Source of the DNA: Planococcus sp. ISL-110
GTDB taxonomy: Bacteria > Bacillota > Bacilli > Bacillales_A > Planococcaceae
Direction of reading: 5' to 3'
Length of the DNA stretch: 64,000 nucleotides
Assembly: GCF_018613575.1 (NCBI RefSeq)
Contig: NZ_JAGGPX010000015.1
Location: forward strand, 1 to 64,000
Positions 50,710 through 60,019 of the stretch are shown piece by piece; the stretch's first letter is position 1, and the number at the start of each line of letters is the position of its first letter. Both the position numbers and the translations under genes were made by a program. The notes below the pieces were generated by a model. The model did not search any database and was not told where the DNA came from. It saw only the letters and a program-made list of their open reading frames with translations.

Positions 50710-52623
50710 ATGAACGATTCAAAAATGAAGGTTCGGGTGCAAAAGTTCGGCAATTTCCTGAGCTCCATGGTTTTACCGAATATTGGTGCATTTATTGCAT
50801 GGGGATTGATTACAGCACTATTTATCCCAACAGGGTTTTACCCGAATGAAAATCTTGCTTCATTAGTAGGGCCAATGGTTACCTACATGCTGCCGCTTTT
50901 GATTGGTTACACAGGAGGCCGGCTGATTTACGACCAGCGGGGTGGAGTGGTCGGAACCATCGCGACAATGGGTGTCATTGTTGGTGCTCCCGATACGCCA
51001 ATGTTCTTGGGTGCCATGATTATGGGACCGCTCGGAGCATACGTCATCAAGAAATTTGACCAATTGATCGAAGGAAAAGTCCGGACCGGCTTTGAAATGC
51101 TGGTCAACAACTTCTCTGCCGGTATTCTGGGCGGTGCACTTGCCATTCTTGCATTTCTCGGCATCGGACCGGCTGTAAGTTCCTTTACGGAGGTTCTTGT
51201 TTCAGGTGTGGACTGGTTGCTGGAAGCTGGTTTATTGCCGTTGACCAGCATTTTGATTGAACCGGCGAAGATTCTATTCTTGAACAATGCTGTCAACCAT
51301 GGCGTGCTGACGCCAATCGGCTTGGAGCAAGTTCAGCAGACAGGCAAATCGATCCTGTTTCTTCTGGAAGCCAATCCTGGCCCTGGACTCGGAGTACTGC
51401 TTGGATTTATGCTCTTTGGAAAAGGCATCGCCAAGCAATCAGCTCCGGGAGCGGCCATCATCCATTTCTTTGGAGGAATTCATGAAATTTATTTTCCGTA
51501 CGTACTGATGAAGCCGATGTTGTTGCTGGCTGTCATTTTCGGCGGCATGAGCGGCGTCTTTACACTTGTGTTAATGGGTGGCGGATTGGTGGCGCCTGCA
51601 TCACCGGGAAGCATCCTGGCTATTGCAGCGGTTACACCGCCTGAAAGCATGGCTTACCTGGCCAACTTTGCAGCAGTTTTTGTGGCAACGGCCGTGTCCT
51701 TCGCCATTTCAGCAGTCGTTTTAAAATCAAGCAAACAAACAGATGAAGACATGGAAGAAGCAACAAAGAAAATGGAACAGATGAAAGGAAAGAAAAGTTC
51801 TATTTCCCGGGAAATAACGTCCCCTGTAGGCGCCGGAAGGGGAATATTCCCAGCAAATGTGCAAAAAATTGTCTTTGCCTGTGATGCTGGAATGGGATCG
51901 AGTGCAATGGGTGCTTCTCTTCTGCGCAAGAAAGTAAAAGAAGCTGGACTGGGCGTATCAGTTTCGAATACGGCCATCAGCACGATCGCAGTCGATTCCC
52001 AAATCGTTATTACGCAGCAAAAATTAACGCCGCGTGCAGAAAATAAAATGCCGGACGCCTACCATATTTCAGTCGACAACTTCCTATCAAGTCCAGAATA
52101 CGACAAACTGATTGGCCGTCTGCAAAATGGTGAGACTGTTGATCAGCATGAGCTGGTGAAAGAAAGTGAAGCCGTTGTTCGGCATAGCGCGGAAGATGAT
52201 CAGCTGTTGCTGGAGGAAAACGTCTTTATTGGACAGAAATTCCGCACGAAAGAAGACGCAATCCGATTCGCAGGACAGGCCTTGGTCAAAGGCGGATATG
52301 TCGAAGAATCCTATGTAGAGGAAATGATGAAGCGCGAAGAAATAACGACGACCTATATGGGCAATAATGTCGCCATTCCCCACGGGACGGAGGAGGCGAA
52401 AAAATCCGTCATCAAGTCAGGCTTTACTGTTGTTCAGGTTCCAAATGGAGTAGACTTTAATGGAGAAAGTGCAAAAATGATTTTCGGTATTGCCGGAAAG
52501 GATGGCACGCATTTGGAAATCCTTTCGGGAATCGCTGTCATTTGTGCCGAACAGGACAATGTAGATCAGCTGGTGAACGCAAAATCCGCTAAAGAATTAA
52601 TGGCCATCATCAATAGCAATTGA
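50710..52623 (+). CDS. mtlA: Mannitol-specific PTS transporter subunit EIICBA
   Basis: Imports and phosphorylates D-mannitol to mannitol-1-phosphate. The 637-residue protein has a membrane EIIC domain to about residue 340, a charged linker, EIIB with phospho-Cys391 in FACDAGMGSSAMGA, and EIIA with phospho-His558 in NNVAIPHGT. It is therefore a complete fused CBA transporter, the same length as the E. coli enzyme. The ATG at 50710 follows AAAGGAGAG. A perfect Noc-binding site lies in the linker-coding part. mtlR and mtlD follow. Confidence 0.97.
   Translation: MNDSKMKVRVQKFGNFLSSMVLPNIGAFIAWGLITALFIPTGFYPNENLASLVGPMVTYMLPLLIGYTGGRLIYDQRGGVVGTIATMGVIVGAPDTPMFLGAMIMGPLGAYVIKKFDQLIEGKVRTGFEMLVNNFSAGILGGALAILAFLGIGPAVSSFTEVLVSGVDWLLEAGLLPLTSILIEPAKILFLNNAVNHGVLTPIGLEQVQQTGKSILFLLEANPGPGLGVLLGFMLFGKGIAKQSAPGAAIIHFFGGIHEIYFPYVLMKPMLLLAVIFGGMSGVFTLVLMGGGLVAPASPGSILAIAAVTPPESMAYLANFAAVFVATAVSFAISAVVLKSSKQTDEDMEEATKKMEQMKGKKSSISREITSPVGAGRGIFPANVQKIVFACDAGMGSSAMGASLLRKKVKEAGLGVSVSNTAISTIAVDSQIVITQQKLTPRAENKMPDAYHISVDNFLSSPEYDKLIGRLQNGETVDQHELVKESEAVVRHSAEDDQLLLEENVFIGQKFRTKEDAIRFAGQALVKGGYVEESYVEEMMKREEITTTYMGNNVAIPHGTEEAKKSVIKSGFTVVQVPNGVDFNGESAKMIFGIAGKDGTHLEILSGIAVICAEQDNVDQLVNAKSAKELMAIINSN
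51802..51815. promoter_or_regulatory. Noc-binding site within mtlA
   Basis: ATTTCCCGGGAAAT is the exact 14-bp consensus Noc-binding site of B. subtilis, flanked by T and A to give a 16-bp palindrome. Confidence 0.85.
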
Positions 52624-52636
52624 ATAGCAGCAATAG

Positions 52637-52662
52637 AAAGGCGGGGATTCCTGCCTTTTTGT
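52637..52662 (+). terminator. Weak terminator/attenuator between mtlA and mtlR
   Basis: The stem AAAGGC/GCCTTT (52637-52642 and 52653-52658) with a GG/CC inner pair is followed by TTTTTG. It probably lowers regulator expression relative to mtlA. Confidence 0.6.
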
Positions 52663-52719
52663 TCTATTTGCATTTCCTGGTCTTGGAGAAGGCATCCAAA
52701 AGTGAAATGAGTGAAATGA

Positions 52720-54807
52720 ATGTTTATCACATTTAGGGAAAAGTCCATTATCGAGCTGATTGTCAGAACCTCCGGAAAGCATACTGTGCACTCGTTGTCT
52801 TCGTATCTGGATGTCAGTGCACGTACCATTCAACGGGATTTAAAGTCGGTAGGGAAGATGCTGCAGCAATTTGAATTGACCGTCGAACGCACGGAGGATG
52901 AAGGGTTGTTTATTGCGGGGAAAAATGAGCAAGTCTACCGCCTGATCCAAAACCTGATGACGGCCAGTCCAGCGGATGAAACGCCAGAAGAGAGAAAGCT
53001 GAAGCTGTTGGTTATTCTATTGCACGAAGGTCCCTTTTTTAAAAAACAGGTACTTGCCGGACAGTTAGGAATCAGCACCGCTACGCTGACGGCCTATTTG
53101 GATGATGTGACCGGCTGGCTGGGGAAGTTTTCAATCGAGTTGTCGCGGACAAGAGGTGTGGGTGTCGAAGTCGATGGAGAAGAAGCCAATAAGCGGCATG
53201 CGCTTGGCAGTTATATTCTCGCTTACTTCTATGAAGAGATGATCGAGAGCCTGTATTTTCTTCAACAGGAAAAAAATCAGGAAGAAAAAATTCTTGGGTA
53301 TTTTTCGCCAAAATACTTGGCAGTCGTGGACCAATTGGTGGACCAAAAAATCAATAAAGAACAAACCAGGCTGGCGGATAGTGACTATATTGGATTGGTC
53401 GTCTACAGTTGTCTGGCCCTTCAGCGGACCGAAGCCGGATTTATACTGGATCCGGGAGACCAAGCAAGGAATAGCTCTGATAACGAATACCGCTTGATGA
53501 AGAATGTCTGCCGGGAGTTAAGAAATCAGCTTTCCGTTAGGCTGACTGATGCCGATGTGCATTTTCTGACGATGATTTTAAAAGGATCGAAAGTACAGGC
53601 GGCTGATTTAGCGTATTACGACAGCGTACTGCTCGGCAGGCTGATAAAAAACCTGATCCGCGATGTTTCCGTGCAGCTGCACGTCGACCTGATCGATGAC
53701 TTTTCACTGTATCAGGGGCTGCTCGCCCATATGGGACCTTCGATCTTCCGATTAAACCAAAAGCTCGAATCCTTTAATCCGTTGACTGACGAAATCAGGC
53801 GGAAATATCCGGTGCTGTTTATGGCGGTCAAGCAGGGCCTGGAAAATGAGTTCAAGGATCTGGACTTTTCAGCTGATGAAACGGCTTTTATTGTCCTGCA
53901 TTTCGGTTCAGCTTTGCTGATGAAGGAAGAGAGGGTCCGAATCGACGCGGTCGTCATCTGTCCGACAGGCATCGGGACTTCGAAGATGCTCGCAAGCCGG
54001 ATCCAAAAAGAGCTGCCGGAAATCAATTCGGTGGAAATTCTGTCAATCAACGATTTTCAAGCTGCCCATTTCCAGGATTATGATTTGGTGATTTCGACAA
54101 TTCGGCTGCCTGTTACAGAAGTCGATTACATTATGGTGAGTCCGTTGCTCAGCGATCGGGATATCGGCTATATTGAAAGCTACCTGCAGAATAATGTAGA
54201 GAAAATCACCGGCAAAAAGCATTACCTGAATCCCAGGAATTCCAACGAAGCCTTGATAACGAAAGGCCGGGGCAATATACAGCATGTCCTGCGGGAAATA
54301 AAAGAAGTGCAAAGCAGCATGGAGGCGATCTTGGCCAACTTCAAGGTGATCCGCAAATCCACTGCCTCGGACCATTGGGAAGTGTTGCAGGAAGTGATCG
54401 ATCTGGCCAAAAGTGACGGGTTGATTACGGACGCGGCCTCCGCCATGCACGAATTAAAAGAGCGGGAAAAGAAAGGCGGATTGGGGATTCCGGATACCAA
54501 TATGGCGCTTTTTCACTGCCGCGACGATTCGATTCAAAAACTAGTCTTCCAAATCGTCCACTTGGACGATCCTCTTCTGGTCAAAGGGATGGACGGCGAA
54601 GGCATGCAGATGAAAAACCTATTGCTGATGCTGGCGCCCACAGTGCTGACTGGCAGAGAGCAGGAAATATTGAGTTTGATCAGTACTAGCTTGATCGAAA
54701 GTGATGTATCCATGATGGTTTTCTCGTCTTCCAACGAGAAAGTGATCCGGCAGAAATTAGAAGATATCTTTTTGGAATACCTACAAAATAATTTGATAAA
54801 GGAATGA
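52720..54807 (+). CDS. mtlR: Mannitol operon transcriptional activator MtlR
   Basis: A PRD-containing activator of 695 residues controlled by PTS phosphorylation. It has N-terminal helix-turn-helix domains (SSYLDVSARTIQRDLK and LGISTATLTAYLDDV), two PTS regulation domains (about 180-400), an EIIB-like domain with CPTGIGTSKMLASRI, and a C-terminal EIIA-like domain with GLGIPDTNMALFHCRD. The last replaces the usual phospho-His region with its own His. The ribosome site is weak (AGTGAAATGAGTGAA) and the ATG at 52716 is out of frame, so low translation is likely. Length and neighbours support MtlR rather than another PRD activator. Confidence 0.92.
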   Translation: MFITFREKSIIELIVRTSGKHTVHSLSSYLDVSARTIQRDLKSVGKMLQQFELTVERTEDEGLFIAGKNEQVYRLIQNLMTASPADETPEERKLKLLVILLHEGPFFKKQVLAGQLGISTATLTAYLDDVTGWLGKFSIELSRTRGVGVEVDGEEANKRHALGSYILAYFYEEMIESLYFLQQEKNQEEKILGYFSPKYLAVVDQLVDQKINKEQTRLADSDYIGLVVYSCLALQRTEAGFILDPGDQARNSSDNEYRLMKNVCRELRNQLSVRLTDADVHFLTMILKGSKVQAADLAYYDSVLLGRLIKNLIRDVSVQLHVDLIDDFSLYQGLLAHMGPSIFRLNQKLESFNPLTDEIRRKYPVLFMAVKQGLENEFKDLDFSADETAFIVLHFGSALLMKEERVRIDAVVICPTGIGTSKMLASRIQKELPEINSVEILSINDFQAAHFQDYDLVISTIRLPVTEVDYIMVSPLLSDRDIGYIESYLQNNVEKITGKKHYLNPRNSNEALITKGRGNIQHVLREIKEVQSSMEAILANFKVIRKSTASDHWEVLQEVIDLAKSDGLITDAASAMHELKEREKKGGLGIPDTNMALFHCRDDSIQKLVFQIVHLDDPLLVKGMDGEGMQMKNLLLMLAPTVLTGREQEILSLISTSLIESDVSMMVFSSSNEKVIRQKLEDIFLEYLQNNLIKE

Positions 54808-54813
54808 TGAGCA

Positions 54814-55956
54814 GTGAAACAGACCATTCATTTTGGAGCAGGAAATATCGGCAGAGGGTTTATCGGGGCTTTATTTTCCAAATCGGGTTACCATGTAACA
54901 TTCGTGGATGTTGCAGAGCAGGTCATCAATAAACTGAACGAAGAAAAAAGTTATCAAGTAAAAATGGCTCAGCCGCAGGAAGAATCCATCACCATCGAAA
55001 ACGTATCGGGCATCAACAATATGACGGAGGAAAATGATGTTATTGAAGCGATTCAACAAGCGACCTATTTGACGACAGCAATCGGCCCAAACATTTTGCC
55101 GAGAATTGCACCGCTGATTGCCCGTGGCTTAGCTAAGCGCGTAACGGCAACAGATGACAAGCTGTATGTCATCGCCTGTGAAAATCAAATTGGAGCAACG
55201 GATATCCTTAAGCAGCACATCATGGACAATCTGGATGAAGAAACAAAGAAAAAGCTTGAAGGAAGGATTTATTTCTTTAATTCGGCGGTTGACCGCATTG
55301 TGCCAATCCAGGACCAAAGCTCGCTGGATGTTCTGGTTGAACCTTATTACGAGTGGGTCGTGGAAACCACTGAAGACATCCCACCGGTAACCGGTATGAA
55401 AATGGTCGAGAACCTTGCCCCGTTCATTGAACGCAAGCTGTTTACAGTAAACACGGGCCATGCCGTAATCGCTTATCTGGGCTATCTTGCTGGAAAGTCG
55501 ACCATCGACGAGACCTTGGCTGATGAGAAGATCGTCGACCAGGTCAGAGAAACACTTAAGGAGACGGGCGCTTACCTGGTCAAGGAATATGGCCTTGATG
55601 AAGAAGACCACCTCACTTATATCAACAAGAATATTGAACGCTTTAAAAATGCTTACTTAAATGACGGGGTCACACGAGTTGGCCGCGCACCTATCCGCAA
55701 GCTCGGTCCTGAAGACCGTTTGATCCGTCCGGCGATCCAGGCTCAAAAAGCAGGATTGCCTTACACCAATTTGGCGAAGGCGATTGCAGCTGCGCTATCG
55801 TTCGATTTTCCAGAGGATGAAGAAGCGATGGAAATCCAGGAAATGATCCGAAAAAATGGACCAGCAGCTGTTCTGAAAACGATCAGTGGCCTTCCTGAAG
55901 ACAGCGAAATCACAAAAGAAGCGGTGCGCCATTATGAAGCTTTACAAAGCCGATAA
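54814..55956 (+). CDS. mtlD: Mannitol-1-phosphate 5-dehydrogenase
   Basis: Oxidises mannitol-1-phosphate to fructose-6-phosphate with NAD, feeding glycolysis. The 380-residue long-chain dehydrogenase has the NAD-binding motif FGAGNIGRGFIG at the N terminus, CENQIGATD and the catalytic-region NTGHAVIAYLGYLAGKSTI, cited in part. The start is GTG with AAGGA about 10 nt upstream, 6 bp after mtlR. A long terminator closes the operon. Confidence 0.97.
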   Translation: MKQTIHFGAGNIGRGFIGALFSKSGYHVTFVDVAEQVINKLNEEKSYQVKMAQPQEESITIENVSGINNMTEENDVIEAIQQATYLTTAIGPNILPRIAPLIARGLAKRVTATDDKLYVIACENQIGATDILKQHIMDNLDEETKKKLEGRIYFFNSAVDRIVPIQDQSSLDVLVEPYYEWVVETTEDIPPVTGMKMVENLAPFIERKLFTVNTGHAVIAYLGYLAGKSTIDETLADEKIVDQVRETLKETGAYLVKEYGLDEEDHLTYINKNIERFKNAYLNDGVTRVGRAPIRKLGPEDRLIRPAIQAQKAGLPYTNLAKAIAAALSFDFPEDEEAMEIQEMIRKNGPAAVLKTISGLPEDSEITKEAVRHYEALQSR

Positions 55957-56035
55957 AATGGAATAGCTCGGCTGGATTTTCATGGCAAACAGAAACTATG
56001 GTGGGTTGAAAAATCTTCTTCAGCTACCTTATAAT

Positions 56036-56085
56036 AAAAGCCCAAATGCGGACATGCTGGAGAATGTCTGCATTTGGGCTTTTCA
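56036..56085 (+). terminator. Terminator after mtlD
   Basis: The perfect 20-bp arms AAAAGCCCAAATGC-GACAT-type (56036-56055) and 56064-56083 surround an 8-base loop. The right arm ends in TTTT. Confidence 0.9.
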
Positions 56086-56144
56086 GGCTCATTTCCTCTT
56101 AAAATGGGCATCTTTCTTTTTTACCTTCTCCACTTAAGGTATAA

Positions 56145-56172
56145 TTGACAGGCAAAAGCAGATAGATATAAA
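56145..56172 (+). promoter_or_regulatory. mqo promoter
   Basis: -35 TTGACA (56145-56150) and -10 TATAAA (56167-56172) with a 16-bp spacer, about 212 bp before mqo. A TATAAT at 56140-56145 overlaps the -35. Confidence 0.65.
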
Positions 56173-56197
56173 TAATAAAGAGAAAATTCAATCGGAC

Positions 56198-56365
56198 TTT
56201 AACGGGCAGTAGATCTCCTGCTTATAGAAACGGGAGTCATACTGTCCGTTAAAGCGGGATAAATATGATATAGTTAGATAATTGAAGCAGAAAATGTGTG
56301 TATCGGTTGAGCCTGGCTTTTTGTATTATTTGATCCGGAGCAGGCTGTACCTTTATGCAAATATA
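56198..56365 (+). promoter_or_regulatory. Structured 5' untranslated region of mqo
   Basis: A long inverted repeat pairs CTTTAACGGGCAGTA...CTCC (from 56198) with GGGAG...TACTGTCCGTTAAAG (to about 56257). A second stem AGCCTG/CAGGCT follows (about 56309-56347). It could be an RNA regulatory leader or, for the first part, an operator. No known riboswitch was recognised. Confidence 0.5.
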
Positions 56366-56384
56366 AGGGATAAGGAAGGTTATA

Positions 56385-57884
56385 ATGGACAACCAACAGA
56401 AAAAAAGAAATATAATCTTGATCGGTGCTGGAGTGATGAGCGCGACTTTGGGCTCTATGCTTAAAGAACTTGCACCTGATTGGAATATCAAAGTGTTTGA
56501 AAAGCTTGAAAAAGCAGGATCTGAAAGCTCGAACGAATGGAACAATGCCGGAACAGGACACGCTGCACTTTGCGAGCTTAACTACACACCGGAACAGGCT
56601 GACGGCTCGGTAGATATCAAAAAAGCGATCACTATCAACGAACAGTTCCAGCTTTCAAGACAGTTCTGGTCTTTCCTTGTAGACAATAAGCGCATCGCCA
56701 ATCCACAGGACTTTATCATGTCGATTCCCCATATGAGTTTGGTGCAGGGAGAAGACAATGTCCGATTCCTGAACAAGCGGTTCGAAGCATTGTCCACCAG
56801 CCCATTATTCAAAGGAATGGAATATTCAGCTGATCCTGCGAAATTGAAAGAATGGATTCCGCTTATCATGGAAGGCCGTTCTCCAAACGATTCAATGGCG
56901 GCGACTAAAATTGATTCCGGAACAGACGTCAACTTTGGCGCTTTAACGGAAATGCTGTTTGACCACTTGAAAGAAGAGCAGGTCGAAATCAACTACAAAC
57001 ATTCAGTGAAAGACATTAAACGCAGCGGCGACGGCACTTGGGAAGTAAAAGTGCAGGACCTGGCAAACGATAAAATCGAATACCATAACGCTGACTTCGT
57101 CTTTATTGGCGGTGGCGGCGGAAGTTTGCCTTTGCTTCAAAAAACAGGCATTCCGGAATCCAAGCATATCGGCGGATTCCCAGTAAGCGGGATGTTCCTG
57201 GTCTGCAACGATCCGGAAATCGTCGAACAGCACCACGCAAAAGTATACGGAAAAGCGAAAGTCGGAGCTCCTCCGATGTCAGTGCCGCATTTGGACACAC
57301 GCTTTATCGACAACAAGAAATCCCTGTTGTTCGGACCGTTCGCAGGATTTTCGCCGAAATTCCTGAAAACAGGATCAAATATGGACTTGATCGGATCTGT
57401 AAAACCGAACAATGTCTTCACGATGCTGGCTGCAGGCGCAAAAGAGATGTCATTAACAAAATATCTGATCCAGCAAGTTATGCTGTCGAATGAAAAGCGC
57501 GTAGAAGAATTGCGCGAGTTTATTCCGACTGCCAAACTTGAGGACTGGGATGTCGTCGTAGCGGGACAACGTGTACAGGTCATCAAAGATACGGATAAAG
57601 GCAAAGGAACTCTTCAGTTTGGTACAGAAATTGTGACAGCTGCTGATGGTTCAGTTGCTGCATTGCTCGGAGCTTCTCCAGGCGCATCAACAGCCGTTCA
57701 TGCGATGCTTGAAATCTTCAAAAGATGCTTCCCTGATCAGGTAGGCGAATGGGAACCAAAAATCAAAGAAATGATTCCGTCATATGGTGTTTCATTGTCT
57801 GAAAACCCTGAACTTCTTCAGGAAATTCATACATCAACAGCTAAGGCACTTCAGCTGGATGAAAAAAGCCCGATAGAAATATAA
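56385..57884 (+). CDS. mqo: Malate:quinone oxidoreductase
   Basis: A membrane-associated FAD enzyme that oxidises malate to oxaloacetate and passes electrons to quinones in the TCA cycle. The 499-residue protein has the FAD-binding motif [15 protein letters not shown] near residue 12, [20 protein letters not shown], and [22 protein letters not shown], cited in part, all typical of Mqo. GGAAGG precedes the ATG by 5 nt. It is monocistronic, with its own promoter and terminator. Confidence 0.96.
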   Translation: MDNQQKKRNIILIGAGVMSATLGSMLKELAPDWNIKVFEKLEKAGSESSNEWNNAGTGHAALCELNYTPEQADGSVDIKKAITINEQFQLSRQFWSFLVDNKRIANPQDFIMSIPHMSLVQGEDNVRFLNKRFEALSTSPLFKGMEYSADPAKLKEWIPLIMEGRSPNDSMAATKIDSGTDVNFGALTEMLFDHLKEEQVEINYKHSVKDIKRSGDGTWEVKVQDLANDKIEYHNADFVFIGGGGGSLPLLQKTGIPESKHIGGFPVSGMFLVCNDPEIVEQHHAKVYGKAKVGAPPMSVPHLDTRFIDNKKSLLFGPFAGFSPKFLKTGSNMDLIGSVKPNNVFTMLAAGAKEMSLTKYLIQQVMLSNEKRVEELREFIPTAKLEDWDVVVAGQRVQVIKDTDKGKGTLQFGTEIVTAADGSVAALLGASPGASTAVHAMLEIFKRCFPDQVGEWEPKIKEMIPSYGVSLSENPELLQEIHTSTAKALQLDEKSPIEI

Positions 57885-57911
57885 GCTCCACAAAATAATT
57901 GCTTGCGTATG

Positions 57912-57946
57912 CCCCTTTCATCAAAGTTGATGAAAGGGGTTTTTTA
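57912..57946 (+). terminator. Terminator after mqo
   Basis: The 13-bp arms CCCCTTTCATCAA (57912-57924) and TTGATGAAAGGGG (57927-57939) with a minimal loop are followed by six T. Confidence 0.95.
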
Positions 57947-57947
57947 T

Positions 57948-58006
57948 TTGCATTTTCGTATACAAACGTATACAATTTATCATAATGTATACGTTTGTAT
58001 ACGAAA
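57948..58006 (+). promoter_or_regulatory. Promoter with four-octamer inverted-repeat operator
   Basis: -35 TTGCAT (57948-57953) and -10 TACAAT (57971-57976) have a 17-bp spacer. A perfect 21-bp inverted repeat (57954-57974 and 57986-58006, 11-bp spacer) covers the spacer, the -10 and the start region. Each arm holds two copies of CGTATACA, 10 bp apart. This is an operator for an unknown repressor. Confidence 0.8.
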
Positions 58007-58022
58007 GGGAAGAGGGTTATAG

Positions 58023-58373
58023 ATGAATCGGGAAGAAACAACGGGTAGAGAAAAAGAAGAGCGCGGCGGCGGACGCCATAGAGGAAGAAGTCATTCCCCG
58101 CGTGGAGCAAAAACCTTTAGACGGGGACGGGCTCTTGCCTTTTTAGAAGGGATGCAACTCAAACGTTCCACTCTCCATCAGCAATTGGACAAACCGGAAT
58201 TTGAACCCATCCAACAGGTTCTGCTGGGGGAGCTGAAAGCCATCGATATGGTAATCGCCGAGTTTACGCAGCTTTTTGAAATTCATGAAGATGAGATGGG
58301 CAACAAGGAACAGGATGTTGAAACGACAGGATCAACTGACAAAAAAGGAGCTGCTGAAAATGAAGAAAACTAA
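58023..58373 (+). CDS. Small RG-rich basic protein of unknown function
   Basis: A 116-residue protein in two parts. The first is a low-complexity basic N terminus rich in Arg, Gly and His (GGGRHRGRSHSPRG, about residues 17-30). The second is a helical C-terminal half, FRRGRALAFLEGMQLKR to LGELKAIDMVIAEFTQLFEIHE. Similar small proteins are known to me from Bacillales under the doubtful name 2-keto-3-deoxygluconate kinase, for which this is far too short. GAAGAGGG precedes the ATG. It overlaps the O-methyltransferase gene by 14 bp, so the two are translationally coupled, under a palindromic operator. RNA or DNA binding by the basic tail is only a guess. Confidence 0.75.
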   Translation: MNREETTGREKEERGGGRHRGRSHSPRGAKTFRRGRALAFLEGMQLKRSTLHQQLDKPEFEPIQQVLLGELKAIDMVIAEFTQLFEIHEDEMGNKEQDVETTGSTDKKGAAENEEN

Positions 58374-59010
58374 TCAGTATATCGATGCGGTGTTCACTGC
58401 ACAGGATCCGCAGTTGGAGGAGGTCGTTTCTTTGATAACAGAAAATGGCATGCCTTCGATTTCGGTTTCTCCGGCTTCCGGAAAGCTGCTGACGATGCTG
58501 GTGTCGATTTCAGACGCCAAAAATGTGTTGGAGATTGGCGCTCTTGGAGGCTATAGCGGCATTTGCCTGGCGAGAGGATTCGCTGGTAAAGAAGGAAAAT
58601 TGACATCTCTTGAGCTCGAGGAGAGCTATGCGGAATTGGCGTACCGCAACCTGGAAAAAGTGGGGTTGGGTGACCAAGTTTCTTATCGGACGGGAGCGGC
58701 TTTGGAGAGTTTGGAAAAGCTGGTCGAAGAAAATCGGAAGTTTGATTTCTTTTTTATCGATGCGGATAAGGAAAACTATGAAAACTACTTGAGCTACTGT
58801 TTGAAGCTGGCAGCGCCGGGCGCTTTGATTGTGGCAGACAATGTACTTGCGGCAGGAACTGTGGTGGATGAGACCATCCAGTCCAAACGCTATACGGACA
58901 TCATGAAAACCTTCAATAAAACGGTGGCCAATCACCCGCAATTGGAGTCCCTGTTGATTCCTGTGGGAGACGGAATGACCGTATCAAAAGTGAAAAAAGA
59001 GCATGCCTAA
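58360..59010 (+). CDS. O-methyltransferase, class I SAM-dependent (PF01596 type)
   Basis: A 216-residue SAM-dependent methyltransferase of the catechol/caffeoyl-CoA O-methyltransferase type. It has VLEIGALGGYSGICLARG (SAM-binding loop, about residue 46), the acidic LTSLELEESYAELA, FFIDADKENYENYL with the metal-binding Asp, and IVADNVLAAGTVVDE. The substrate is unknown. The ATG at 58360 has AAAGGAG 9 nt upstream, within the end of the preceding gene. The stop codon lies inside the terminator stem. Confidence 0.88.
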   Translation: MKKTNQYIDAVFTAQDPQLEEVVSLITENGMPSISVSPASGKLLTMLVSISDAKNVLEIGALGGYSGICLARGFAGKEGKLTSLELEESYAELAYRNLEKVGLGDQVSYRTGAALESLEKLVEENRKFDFFFIDADKENYENYLSYCLKLAAPGALIVADNVLAAGTVVDETIQSKRYTDIMKTFNKTVANHPQLESLLIPVGDGMTVSKVKKEHA

Positions 59011-59030
59011 TTTTTAGGCATGCTCTTTTT
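58996..59030. terminator. Bidirectional terminator
   Basis: The perfect 15-bp arms AAAGAGCATGCCTAA (58996-59010) and TTAGGCATGCTCTTT (59014-59028) with a TTT loop lie between convergent genes. Confidence 0.93.
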
Positions 59031-59063
59031 GTATAGATTCATGTATGGCCATCCAAAGAAAGC

Positions 59064-59606
59064 TTATTTGAAAAACGGAGTTTTCTTTAAAGCGACTGCC
59101 ACTGGGATTGCGATGATCAGCCCGACTGTGTTCTGGACGAGATTGCCGGGAATCGAAGCGGCCGGAATGATCCAGCTGCTGAAGATGATTGCTTCGCCGA
59201 TGTAGTAGATAGCGACCATAAACGGAATCGAAACGATTGCCGCTAAAATATTGAACGACGTACTGCCGCCATTTCTGCCGCCTGACCAGGCAATTTTTCC
59301 GACCAGGTAACCTTGGAGGCCCCGTGCCAGTATGGTGATCGGTGCCCATAATGTCCAGCCGGAAACCAAATCAAAAAGTCCCATGCCGACTGCGCCGGCA
59401 ATCAGCCCTTTCTTTGGGCCGAATAGGATTGCGATGATAAAGAGCATAGCGGTGCCGAGGTGAACAAGGCCGCCATTTGCCGCAATCGGAAGACGGATAT
59501 TCAATAGTAAAGTAGCAACAAAGACCAGTGCAATGGCCATGGAGGTTAAAACTAAATCAAGAGTGCGGGAATTGGCTGCGGGTGAATAGCTAGTTGTTTT
59601 TTGCAT
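59064..59606 (-). CDS. ECF transporter S (substrate-binding) component
   Basis: A 180-residue membrane protein with about five to six helices and the ECF S-component pattern NIRLPIAANGGLVHLGTAML...FGPKKGLIAGAVGMGLFDL. Such proteins bind a vitamin or precursor and share the EcfA-EcfA'-EcfT energising module encoded elsewhere. The substrate cannot be read here, since no riboswitch or pathway gene is adjacent. The ribosome site (GGCAGG) is weak and 9 nt from the ATG. Confidence 0.82.
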   Translation of the reverse strand: MQKTTSYSPAANSRTLDLVLTSMAIALVFVATLLLNIRLPIAANGGLVHLGTAMLFIIAILFGPKKGLIAGAVGMGLFDLVSGWTLWAPITILARGLQGYLVGKIAWSGGRNGGSTSFNILAAIVSIPFMVAIYYIGEAIIFSSWIIPAASIPGNLVQNTVGLIIAIPVAVALKKTPFFK

Positions 59607-60019
59607 TGTCGGTAACCTGCCTATCTTTTCTTTTTCAGATAAGATTAGCAGAGATGTGGACTAGTTAAAAGTATCAATTCCGAATAAAACTTAGGGGTCA
59701 GTTTGAAACTCTTACTTTTAAACTGCTAAAGCAGAGTGGCTTTTAAGAAATCGCTCTAGACGGACACTCCCCGCTCTTTCTTCTAAAAGGTTCTATAACA
59801 ACTATAGAGAAAGAAACTAAAGTGTTCCTTAATTCCGAGGATCATAGAGTTAACAAGTGAGGACTCTCAAAGAGTACCGGTTTTCGGGGAACTTGTTTGC
59901 AAAAGTTCCAGAGCGGATTAATATTCATTCACAACAATGAATTCCACTCATATATCATTCAAAGCGCATTTTCCAAGAGAATACAGCCATGCAAATAACT
60001 TCTTCCACACTCAGGTCAA
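59607..60019. other. Intergenic region with a dispersed-repeat copy
   Basis: No gene is seen. A copy of the AAGAAATCGCTC...CCGCTCTTTCTTCTAAAAG repeat lies at 59741-59790. No clear terminator was found for the gene ending at 60020. Confidence 0.5.
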
